Shown here: piece by piece, positions 55,460-63,206 of the stretch
How positions within the stretch are numbered: the first letter of the stretch is position 1
How the letters are laid out: each line of letters opens with the position of its first letter
Source of the DNA: Kordia periserrulae
GTDB lineage: Bacteria > Bacteroidota > Bacteroidia > Flavobacteriales > Flavobacteriaceae
Assembly: GCF_003054265.1 (NCBI RefSeq)
Contig: NZ_QBKT01000006.1
Span: forward strand, 310,001 to 374,000
Direction: 5' to 3'
Length of the DNA stretch: 64,000 nucleotides
Position numbers and translations under genes: made by a program
The notes under the pieces: model-generated
The model's database searches: none
Told to the model about the DNA's origin: nothing
What the model saw: only the letters and a program-made list of their open reading frames with translations

Positions 55460-56797
55460 ATGCATATTTTAGAGTTAATTAAAAAAAATGAATACGAAAC
55501 TGCATACGATTTGAAAAAATTAAAGCAATTTTCAGAACCGAAAATCTACACAGGAAAAGGCGACCTTTCTAAACGTTGGTACGTGTATTTCTCGTACCGA
55601 AATCCTGCAACGGGAAAATTAGAAAGGCAGCCCCCAATTTACGGAGAAGCCAACAAACTGAAAAACAAAACCGATAGGCTATCGTACTTATCCACCATCC
55701 GTAAAGTTCTACACCGAATGCTCAAAGAAGGCTACAGTCCTTTTGAGGATGCAAGGGAAACCGATAAACGATTGGCAGAAGAATCTAAAGCAGCGTCTAC
55801 AAAAAAGCAATCCAATAAGCGCGTTCAAAGTCAACATCAAAGCTATACAGTAAAACAAGCGATGGAATTCGCTCTTGCTCAAAAGCAGCCTAGCTGGTCA
55901 AAAAGAACTGCTTCTACCTTTACAGGGCATTACAATAAGTTTATGCAGTGGCTTGAAGGCAACAAATTATCATCGCTTGATATCAGCGAACTTAAAAAAC
56001 GTGATGTGAGTCTGTTTTTAAACACGCTTAAAAAATCACAAACCAAAAAGGAAAAACTTGCAAATGCTCCTATTGAGGTAGTTTCTCCAAAAACAAAAAA
56101 TAACTACAAAGCGACCTTATCTATTTTATTTTCTCAATTGGAAGATGATGAGATTATTCCGTACAATTTTGTGGAAAAGATAAAGAACGTCAAAACCAAG
56201 CCTAAAAAGAACAAACCTTTTTCCAAAGAACAAATCATTGCCATCAGAGAATACCTTGATAAGAACGACCCGTACTTGCGTGTATTTATGCAGTTTATGT
56301 CCTATGCTTTTTTGCGTAATATTGAGGTGTGCAGACTTCAAGTAAAAGACATTGACTTAAAAGCTAAACGTCTTTATGTACGCTCTAAAACATCGCCACT
56401 GGCTGTTGTACCCATCATTGGAGAATTAGAGAATATCATTCGCCGTATGAACCTAGAGAGGTATGCACCTACTGATTATCTAATTACGCGAAAAAATGAA
56501 CCTTTTGCATGGGATATTGACGAGAACACCAAAACCAAGCATTTTGCAGCACGATTTAGAAAGGTGAAAAAAGCGTTGGGATTAGGTGCAGATTACACCT
56601 TGTATTCTACACGACACACCGCAGCGACCAATTTATACAACCATCTATTATCAGAAGGAAACTCTGAAGAAGAAGCACTGATGAAACTCATGCAAATTAC
56701 CCGTCACAAATCAAAGGCAGGATTAAAGAATTACTTGCGTGAGATTGGTGCAACACTTCCAAAAGATTATGGCGATATGTACACCATCGAGTTTTAA
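55460..56797 (+). CDS. Tyrosine recombinase / integrase
   Basis: A 445-residue phage-type integrase with an N-terminal arm-binding region, a SAM-like core-binding domain (about 135-240) and a catalytic domain. Active-site residues in order: R286 in FLRNIEVCRL, Y382-x2-R385 with H386 in YSTRHTAA (Tyr in place of the usual first His, which is common in Bacteroidetes), H416, and Y425 in KNYLRE. The ATG at 55460 is preferred; 55418 would add 14 hydrophobic residues. It marks the left side of an integrated element that continues beyond the window. Confidence 0.9.
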   Translation: MHILELIKKNEYETAYDLKKLKQFSEPKIYTGKGDLSKRWYVYFSYRNPATGKLERQPPIYGEANKLKNKTDRLSYLSTIRKVLHRMLKEGYSPFEDARETDKRLAEESKAASTKKQSNKRVQSQHQSYTVKQAMEFALAQKQPSWSKRTASTFTGHYNKFMQWLEGNKLSSLDISELKKRDVSLFLNTLKKSQTKKEKLANAPIEVVSPKTKNNYKATLSILFSQLEDDEIIPYNFVEKIKNVKTKPKKNKPFSKEQIIAIREYLDKNDPYLRVFMQFMSYAFLRNIEVCRLQVKDIDLKAKRLYVRSKTSPLAVVPIIGELENIIRRMNLERYAPTDYLITRKNEPFAWDIDENTKTKHFAARFRKVKKALGLGADYTLYSTRHTAATNLYNHLLSEGNSEEEALMKLMQITRHKSKAGLKNYLREIGATLPKDYGDMYTIEF

Positions 56798-56820
56798 ATT
56801 AAAAGAACTGTAAGATAAAT

Positions 56821-56862
56821 AAGGGGGTTTTTGTTGTAAGTTCTCAAGGAAAAATCCCCTTT
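56821..56862 (+). terminator. Terminator after the integrase
   Basis: AAGGGGGTTTTT (56821-56832) pairs with AAAAATCCCCTT (56850-56861, one G-T pair) around a 17-nt loop. A T-rich sequence follows. Confidence 0.5.
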
Positions 56863-57023
56863 AACATTTTTTTAATTGTGATTAACAATAAACTAAGGCG
56901 TAACCTAGTTAATTGCAGTGAGAAAAGACAAAGCTTTATCGTAACTTTGTGAGTACCATTAGTACAAATAGATTCCCCGCTATTACTAAAATTGTATAAC
57001 ATTAAAACCGAGAGATTGTTAAA

Positions 57024-57230
57024 ATGAAGCATGAAAAAGAGCAGGACTATTATCAGCACCCACCTTTTATAGACAGATTACTAGAAGCATTTATTGAAAA
57101 GCTAGAAAAAGAAAAAAGAGAAGCCGAAAAAGACCAAGAAATACAAGAACTACTTTCAAAGCTGGATACTACCAAAAGTATTTCTCCCAAAGAAATCATA
57201 CGTATAATTAAAGAAGAGTTGAAAGATTAA
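57024..57230 (+). CDS. Small charged protein of the integrated element
   Basis: A 68-residue protein, very rich in Glu and Lys (EKLEKEKREAEKDQEIQEL), predicted as one long helix or coiled coil. It lies between the integrase and the HTH regulator and converges with the latter. Function is unknown; small proteins at this place in mobile elements are often excision or regulatory factors, but no such motif is visible. Confidence 0.6.
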   Translation: MKHEKEQDYYQHPPFIDRLLEAFIEKLEKEKREAEKDQEIQELLSKLDTTKSISPKEIIRIIKEELKD

Positions 57231-57247
57231 AAAAAGTGTGTTTCCAT

Positions 57248-57649
57248 TTACTTGATTAAGTCACTGGAAATAGCACTGACATCTACATTTTGTATCAATT
57301 CTTTTAAGTCGGTAGTTTCTTTTTCACTGCCCTGTTGTGCCTTAATCATCACCTTTAGTACTTCGATTAAAACTAACTTTCGAAACGATTCTCGCTGTTT
57401 TAAAGCTTCCCAATTCTGCTGAACCTCTTCTTCCAATCTATCCAAAAATACATCGGTATCATCTTCTTTGGTAACTTCAATATCTTCTTTGACAAACTCA
57501 ATCAGCGCGATTTTATTTTTCTCTTGTGGCTGTGTTTTTTGTTCCAACATTCTATTGATGGTCGAGATGGTCAGTGCAGACTTTTTACTGATGTGATATG
57601 CTGTGTAGCCTTTACGCAGTACATACTCTAACGCTTGGGTATAGGTCAT
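57248..57649 (-). CDS. HTH-type regulator of the integrated element
   Basis: A 133-residue protein with an N-terminal helix-turn-helix (about 5-50: YVLRKGYTAYHISKKSALTISTINRML), and a Glu/Lys-rich helical C-terminal region likely to dimerise. It is divergent from the next genes, and the gap contains a long inverted repeat, as expected for an autoregulating repressor controlling an element. The DNA target is inferred. Confidence 0.68.
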   Translation of the reverse strand: MTYTQALEYVLRKGYTAYHISKKSALTISTINRMLEQKTQPQEKNKIALIEFVKEDIEVTKEDDTDVFLDRLEEEVQQNWEALKQRESFRKLVLIEVLKVMIKAQQGSEKETTDLKELIQNVDVSAISSDLIK

Positions 57650-57688
57650 TTTTCAGGGATTTTTAGTAAAAAAATGTTAAAACAAACA

Positions 57689-57749
57689 ATATTTTGAACA
57701 TAAAATGGTTATATTTGAAGAAATATTTTCATTTTTATGTTCAAAATAT
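57689..57749. promoter_or_regulatory. 17-bp inverted repeat, candidate operator
   Basis: ATATTTTGAACATAAAA (57689-57705) and its exact complement (57733-57749) are separated by 27 nt. Between them, TATATTTG (57710-57717) is an exact -7 box directed at the plus-strand genes. The repeat lies about 40 bp upstream of the HTH gene's start, so a dimer on each arm could control both directions. Confidence 0.6.
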
Positions 57750-57907
57750 GTATTGCACTGTATTCACGACATCATTTTTCGCCATAAATACAACACAAAT
57801 ATAGCAATATAAATGAGATATCACTCTTTTTTTAGGATTTATCCTACGTAAATAGAGGTTATTTAACATTTGAACTTTAGAACTGTTTATTCAATTGCAT
57901 AAAAAAA

Positions 57908-58111
57908 ATGACCGCTGTAACTGTATATCATGTGATTCAAGCACTTCCCAAAGAGGAACTGCCCAAGCTGTACAAGTTACTTGGTATTTCCCCAGCAATC
58001 AAAACACACAAACAAAAGACAGTAAAAAAAAGCAAACCAATTACAGATACGGCTGCTGAAGAGTTTTTAAGAGCCAATGTATTTGGAACGAAAAAAGGAA
58101 GTGTTAGTTAG
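57908..58111 (+). CDS. Small hypothetical protein
   Basis: A 67-residue protein, with a short helical N-terminus (VYHVIQALPKEELPKLYKLLGI) and a Lys/Thr-rich middle. No family is recognised. It is the first gene to the right of the operator-like repeat. Confidence 0.55.
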   Translation: MTAVTVYHVIQALPKEELPKLYKLLGISPAIKTHKQKTVKKSKPITDTAAEEFLRANVFGTKKGSVS

Positions 58112-58209
58112 TAATAAAAACAGAAGTGGGCTTAAAACATGGTTTAAAACTGTTTGGGGATTCGGTTTACTTGTTTTGGCTCACTTCTAATTAAAACTTA
58201 AAAAAGATA

Positions 58210-58377
58210 ATGGCAACCACACGACGAAAAAAAATCAGATTGAGCATTACAGATGCAATCAGAGATTACAAAGGATTTGGAAAACTAGCCAACGGTATGA
58301 CACGAAAAGGATTTATCCAATTGTATAGCGGTCAAATCGTAAGTAATAAGGAGTTAACACAAGCCACTGAAGGATGA
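58210..58377 (+). CDS. Very small basic protein
   Basis: A 55-residue basic frame that begins MATTRRKKIRLSITDA and ends QATEG. It has a strong A-rich upstream sequence (AAAAAGATA) and is followed directly by a clear terminator, which supports a real short transcript. Function unknown; the basic start suggests nucleic-acid contact. Confidence 0.5.
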   Translation: MATTRRKKIRLSITDAIRDYKGFGKLANGMTRKGFIQLYSGQIVSNKELTQATEG

Positions 58378-58397
58378 TGATTATTTCATCAATTCTT

Positions 58398-58432
58398 AAA
58401 CCAAAGGTGTTTTTAAAATGCCTTTGGTTTTT
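58398..58432 (+). terminator. Terminator after the small basic protein gene
   Basis: A 10-bp perfect stem AAACCAAAGG/CCTTTGGTTT (58398-58407 with 58421-58430), 13-nt loop and T run. Confidence 0.78.
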
Positions 58433-58449
58433 CTAATACCCTATCTAGT

Positions 58450-58797
58450 ATGTACCTGCATCAAATCGAAATACCCAATGCATCCGCCATTTTGTATATG
58501 AACCATTACGATTCTTATGGATTTTCAATGCAAGAACTATTATTCTTTCATTCCTTCCTATTTATTCCTGCATTCTTTGATATTCTCATTAATAGATACC
58601 AAGACCATCTTGAATTCCTTATAAATGTTTCAAAAACCGATGATGAAACCATCAAACTCATGCGCATGAATTCTTTTTATGCCCTCATCCTATCTATCAA
58701 AGATATCGAACATGACACCATTGAAAATTCGTATCAGTTTGGAACACACTATGATTATCTAACTGTAAAATGTAAACTAAATGCGATTAATAAATAA
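58450..58797 (+). CDS. Hypothetical protein
   Basis: A 115-residue protein with a hydrophobic aromatic centre (MQELLFFHSFLFIPAFFDILI) that is not long enough to be certain as a membrane helix. It overlaps the next gene by 17 nt, so both are probably translated from one mRNA. No family recognised. Confidence 0.55.
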   Translation: MYLHQIEIPNASAILYMNHYDSYGFSMQELLFFHSFLFIPAFFDILINRYQDHLEFLINVSKTDDETIKLMRMNSFYALILSIKDIEHDTIENSYQFGTHYDYLTVKCKLNAINK

Positions 58798-60430
58798 GTA
58801 CAGACCATCCCATATCAGATGTCCTTACTTTTTAAGTGAAGACAAGGTAGAAACGATGCAACGCTATCGTATCTATGTCAATGAGTTTAATGCAAAGCTT
58901 GCAAAACGTAATAAAGAAGTGAAGCAATACAACAAACGCGTAGCTGCTTTTATTGCTGAACATGGATTGGAAGCACAAGCCTTGACATTTACATCCAAGT
59001 TTAAAAAGCAAAAAACAGGCGGAATTACAAACAGCAAGCTTTCTACTTCTGAATATAACAAGCTTGTGGGAAATCTTAATACCGATTCCATGTTATTACT
59101 CTACAAAGAAACCTACTTACCCATAAGACAACAGCATGAAGGCACTTTTGAAGTGATTCTATGGCTTTATAGTCAGCAGCTTAGAAAGCTTAGAAAACAA
59201 CTCCAACTCTTATCCAGTGATGCAAGGGTTGCCTTTCCAAAAGTACATACCAACTCTTATGAAATCGCTAATTTTACAAAAGATGGCGTACCAAGAGTGC
59301 TGTATTGTCGAAATACGATTCGCAATCACATCAAGCGATTGTACAAGGCAGGAATTTTTGAGCAGTACGAGTCTTGTGGGAGAGATAAGCCTGTGAATTA
59401 CTTTATCAATGAAGCGATTTTTGTCTTTCGCGACAAGGGAAATGCCGATACTGAAAATCAACAAGTTAGCCAATCTAAACCACAAGAATTATGGCTACTT
59501 AGTGTAGATACAAGAACTCTTACTAAAGAAAAGAGAAAAAAAGTAGGGAATGTTGATAACCATTCCCGAAAAGCGGAAGTTCATTCTTTTGCCGATGGCA
59601 AAAACAGGAACTCTTACAAGAACTCCACTAAGGATGATGACTTAAAAATTTCCAATCACAACGCAGGCAAACTAGGGGCGCGCGAAAATTTCCCAAAAAA
59701 TGAGTTGTCAGAGTATTTGCGGGGGAAAATTTACTACCGCCCAGAGTTATTACAAGCACTCACCGAACATCACTATGACACCTACAGCTACGCTTCTGAG
59801 CAGATGCACAGGCGATTAGAAACCGAATCCACCGATGGCGTGTTATCCAAAGAGGAGTTTCGAGAACTGCTTCTGCAACTCTTTGTAAAAATAGCAGCGC
59901 CGATATGGAAAGACAAAGAGGTGTATTACGGTAGCTGGCACAATGCGCTCGTACAAATCGATGATGAATATTTGCGGAATCCCAACGGGAGCATTCCGCG
60001 AAAGGAAACCTTGTTGTACATGTTTGGACTGCTCATCTACAGAATCAACCGCGCTAAACGCTTTTTTAGGCGTAAAAAAGAGTATCAAATCCATTTCCCT
60101 TGTATCTACTTCGATAGCACACGAAAGCGAGCTAGTGAGGGCGGATTTGCCTATACAGTGGAATGGCTTAAACAATATCAAAAGTATCAAGATATGCGGG
60201 TGACAAGACGCCAACAAAATACAACCAAAGCTGGAGCAAGACGTAGAACCATGACCGCAGTGGAAAAAGTACGCATGAAAATCAAAAAGTACATCAAGGG
60301 TGAATTCACGCTGCCACAAGTGTATCATTATATCGAACACAACAGAGGAATCCCGAACTATTTTGTATCGGAAGTACCGAGAATCCTAAATACATTAACA
60401 CATAAAGAATTTGAGTTGTATGAGTGCTAA
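58781..60430 (+). CDS. Large element protein with winged-helix-like region
   Basis: A 549-residue basic protein. A region at about 145-210 (NSYEIANFTKDGVPRVLYCRNTIRNHIKRLYKAGIF) resembles a winged helix-turn-helix as in replication initiators or regulators of mobile elements. The middle (about 215-320) is polar and poorly ordered; the C-terminal part is helical and rich in Arg and Lys. The start at 58781 overlaps the previous gene; M26 at 58856 is an alternative. I cannot assign a family; replication or transfer regulation is plausible. Confidence 0.6.
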   Translation: MRLINKYRPSHIRCPYFLSEDKVETMQRYRIYVNEFNAKLAKRNKEVKQYNKRVAAFIAEHGLEAQALTFTSKFKKQKTGGITNSKLSTSEYNKLVGNLNTDSMLLLYKETYLPIRQQHEGTFEVILWLYSQQLRKLRKQLQLLSSDARVAFPKVHTNSYEIANFTKDGVPRVLYCRNTIRNHIKRLYKAGIFEQYESCGRDKPVNYFINEAIFVFRDKGNADTENQQVSQSKPQELWLLSVDTRTLTKEKRKKVGNVDNHSRKAEVHSFADGKNRNSYKNSTKDDDLKISNHNAGKLGARENFPKNELSEYLRGKIYYRPELLQALTEHHYDTYSYASEQMHRRLETESTDGVLSKEEFRELLLQLFVKIAAPIWKDKEVYYGSWHNALVQIDDEYLRNPNGSIPRKETLLYMFGLLIYRINRAKRFFRRKKEYQIHFPCIYFDSTRKRASEGGFAYTVEWLKQYQKYQDMRVTRRQQNTTKAGARRRTMTAVEKVRMKIKKYIKGEFTLPQVYHYIEHNRGIPNYFVSEVPRILNTLTHKEFELYEC

Positions 60431-60716
60431 TAAATTATGTAAATGCACACGCAAAACACGAAACGCCTGCGGGAACTGTTCTAGGCTACGGATGGTGTTT
60501 TTAATGGACTTCGAACTAGGAAACATACAAAACCCTGTCTACTATTCTTTTCAAGCTGAGGATCGGAAATACAAAGATGAAAGGGTATTGGCTAGACAAA
60601 TGCTTTCGCGTCTTTCAAAGCTACATCGAGGACGGTATCATAAAATTGAAGTATTTGATAACCAAGCATCAGGAAAACCAAAATTATTTGAATTCAAGAA
60701 AAACGAAACGCTATGA
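60420..60716 (+). CDS. Small Cys-cluster protein
   Basis: A 98-residue protein whose N-terminus carries C-x-C-x7-C-x2-C (LCKCTRKTRNACGNC), a candidate zinc-binding cluster, followed by a globular region. ATG 60420 is chosen over a TTG at 60411. It overlaps the preceding gene by 11 nt and the next by 4 nt, so all three are translationally coupled. Function unknown. Confidence 0.55.
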   Translation: MSANKLCKCTRKTRNACGNCSRLRMVFLMDFELGNIQNPVYYSFQAEDRKYKDERVLARQMLSRLSKLHRGRYHKIEVFDNQASGKPKLFEFKKNETL

Positions 60717-60925
60717 TTAAAAAAGAGCAAATTAAAACGATGGGCAAAATTGAACTTCGTAGGTTGTTGTATGGAATTTCTCGAAGGGATGTTAGAGAAA
60801 TAACGAATGAAACGATTTCCAAATGCCGTAACATATCCATTGAAGATGCCAAAAAGAAGAAATTGGTATTAGCACATGAAGCTTTAAAAGTTGCTGATTA
60901 TTTTGGGTTTGAAGTAGTCAAATAA
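60713..60925 (+). CDS. Small helical protein
   Basis: A 70-residue basic, helical protein (GISRRDVREITNETISKCRN) overlapping the previous gene by ATGA. No family recognised. A 159-nt AT-rich gap to the methylase gene follows. Confidence 0.55.
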   Translation: MIKKEQIKTMGKIELRRLLYGISRRDVREITNETISKCRNISIEDAKKKKLVLAHEALKVADYFGFEVVK

Positions 60926-61084
60926 TATCTTTTCTTGTTATGTGAAAATAAGCTTTACTATAGACTTTTCGTAAGTAAAAAAATTTAAAAGTGGCTTTTG
61001 ATTATCCATGTAATAAAATATTTTTATTTTCACAAAATATTTTAGACGCTTTATACAAAATATCAAATATAGAACTCATAAAAA

Positions 61085-63205
61085 ATGATAAAATCATTCA
61101 GTCAATCAAAACAAGAATTTGATTCAAAATTTGAAAAAAAAATAGAATTTGATTGCTTCCTCTCAGAGCATTTGACTTTTGGAAAAAAAGTAATAATAAA
61201 AAATAAAGCTGGAGAAAAAAACGAGGAATATTATAAATGGCAATTCTTTTATGGGATAGTTTTTTCTGGAATGTTTAATAAAGATTTTATAGGGGCTGAA
61301 TTAAATCTTCCAAAAGGAAATAAAAGTTCGGCTGCATTAAAACTTGATGGAGCAATTTTTGATGATGAAAACTGGTTTGAATATTATCAAAAGTACCACA
61401 AAGAAAAAGACGTATATGCTCTTGACTGGCTTCGAGAACATTTACTGGTTACAATAGAGTTTAAGAAAGAAGATAATAAGGATGTAGAAACCGTTTGGAA
61501 CAAACAATTAAAGGCTTACTTAAAAGAAAGCGAAAGAGAATTTAGTATTGGTATTTTATATGACACTGAAAGACTTTATCTATTTAGAAAACATCAAGGA
61601 AAAACTGTAAGATTTAGTGATGAATTTAATTTAAAAGGAGAAAAAAGCAAGACTAAAGAGTTAAGCTTACATTTACCTGACCCATATTTAAACTTACCAA
61701 ACTTTGACCAACTTATTGAATGGACTAACCCAAAGCATTTAAACCGATCAAAAAGAGGAATCACAGATTTAGATATTATTTCAGGTGTTCAGTCAACACA
61801 AATTAATGATGCTATGTCTTCTATCCTTCGTACTATGGATAAACAAGGTATGGTTAATCAAAAAGGATTTGAAATTTTAATTCAAATCCTTTCGTTAAAA
61901 ATATTTGACGAGAAAGAAAATGAGAAAAATCCTAAAAGGCATTTAGACTTTTATATTACTACAGAAGAAAAAACATACGACAGTTTAGCGGATTCAGATT
62001 TACAAACTTTTATAAAAAGGATTATAGATTTAAGAGAGGAAGCTTCTGGTACATACTATAGAATTTTAAAAGAAAATCCTTTAAACATAAAAAATGAAAA
62101 TCATATAAAAGTATTAATTGAGGTTATTTATCAATTTCAAGACTATTCCTTTGTAAGGTCACATAAAACGGACTTGTATCAACTTGTTTTTTACAAATTT
62201 GCTACACCTTTTGCTAAAGATTCAAACGCACAATTTGTAACACCACTTCCTTTAATTGACTTCTTAGTAAATATTGTAAACCCAAGAAATGGTGAAACCG
62301 TAATTGACCCAACAGTAGGTATTGCAGACTTCCTTTCCGTTTCTTATGTAAATTCAAACAGTAAATTAGACGATAACAATATTTTTGGTTTAGACATAGA
62401 TGAGCAAATGGTAATGCTCGCTACGTTAAATATGTTATTAAATGGTGATGGTAATGCTAAAATAAAAGCAAAACCAGGTTATGGTTCTTTATTAACTAAA
62501 TTTGATAACAAAGGAGATTTAATTGAGCTAATTCCATCAATGAATAAAAAAGGAGATTGGGACAATAGACCTGATGACAAGAAATTAAAAAAATTTGATG
62601 TTGTTTTAACGAACCCACCGTTTGGAGATGATAGAGCTTATGAACCAAAAGACCAAAAAGATAGAGATGTTATTGAGTGCTATGAACTTTGGGAAGCCTA
62701 TGGAGGTAAAAAAATTGATTTAGGTGTAGTATTTCTTGAAAATGCTTATCAAATCCTTAAAGAAAATGGGAGAATGGGTATTGTGCTATCAAATTCAATT
62801 GCTTCAATTGATTCTCACAAAAGAACTAGAGAATGGTTAATGAGTAAAATGAGAATTGTTGCAATTTTTGACTTACCTTCCAATGTATTTGCCGAAACCG
62901 GAGTAAATACTTCAATTATTGTTGCCTACAAACCAAATCCTAAAGAATTAAAAAAACTACAGGATAGAAATTATGAAGTTTTCTTTAAAAACATTCAAAA
63001 AGTAGGCTATGAAGTGAAAACTAAAAAGAGAGTTAAGTACTTTGAACCAACATATAAAATTGACTACAAAACTTTTGAAACTGTAATTGACGATGAAGGA
63101 CGTGTACTTTTAGATGAAGATTTTTCAGAAACTGTAGTTGATTTTAAAAAATGGTGTAATTCACAAGAAAAAGCTGTACAAGATTTATTTACAAAAATCA
63201 AGTAA
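61085..63205 (+). CDS. Fused nuclease-like / N-6 DNA methylase of a restriction-modification system
   Basis: A 706-residue protein. The first 200 residues resemble an HsdR_N-type PD-(D/E)XK region, with candidate residues D88 (KLDGAI) and E125-x-K127 (VTIEFKK). A HsdM-like N-6 adenine methylase follows, with motif IV NPPF at 510-513 and motif I-like DPTVGIADFL at 408-417, in which the usual second Gly is Ala. Such a fusion followed by a specificity subunit is the layout of BcgI-like type IIB or related systems. The gene pair lies in the integrated element as cargo. Confidence 0.82.
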   Translation: MIKSFSQSKQEFDSKFEKKIEFDCFLSEHLTFGKKVIIKNKAGEKNEEYYKWQFFYGIVFSGMFNKDFIGAELNLPKGNKSSAALKLDGAIFDDENWFEYYQKYHKEKDVYALDWLREHLLVTIEFKKEDNKDVETVWNKQLKAYLKESEREFSIGILYDTERLYLFRKHQGKTVRFSDEFNLKGEKSKTKELSLHLPDPYLNLPNFDQLIEWTNPKHLNRSKRGITDLDIISGVQSTQINDAMSSILRTMDKQGMVNQKGFEILIQILSLKIFDEKENEKNPKRHLDFYITTEEKTYDSLADSDLQTFIKRIIDLREEASGTYYRILKENPLNIKNENHIKVLIEVIYQFQDYSFVRSHKTDLYQLVFYKFATPFAKDSNAQFVTPLPLIDFLVNIVNPRNGETVIDPTVGIADFLSVSYVNSNSKLDDNNIFGLDIDEQMVMLATLNMLLNGDGNAKIKAKPGYGSLLTKFDNKGDLIELIPSMNKKGDWDNRPDDKKLKKFDVVLTNPPFGDDRAYEPKDQKDRDVIECYELWEAYGGKKIDLGVVFLENAYQILKENGRMGIVLSNSIASIDSHKRTREWLMSKMRIVAIFDLPSNVFAETGVNTSIIVAYKPNPKELKKLQDRNYEVFFKNIQKVGYEVKTKKRVKYFEPTYKIDYKTFETVIDDEGRVLLDEDFSETVVDFKKWCNSQEKAVQDLFTKIK

Positions 63206-63206
63206 A

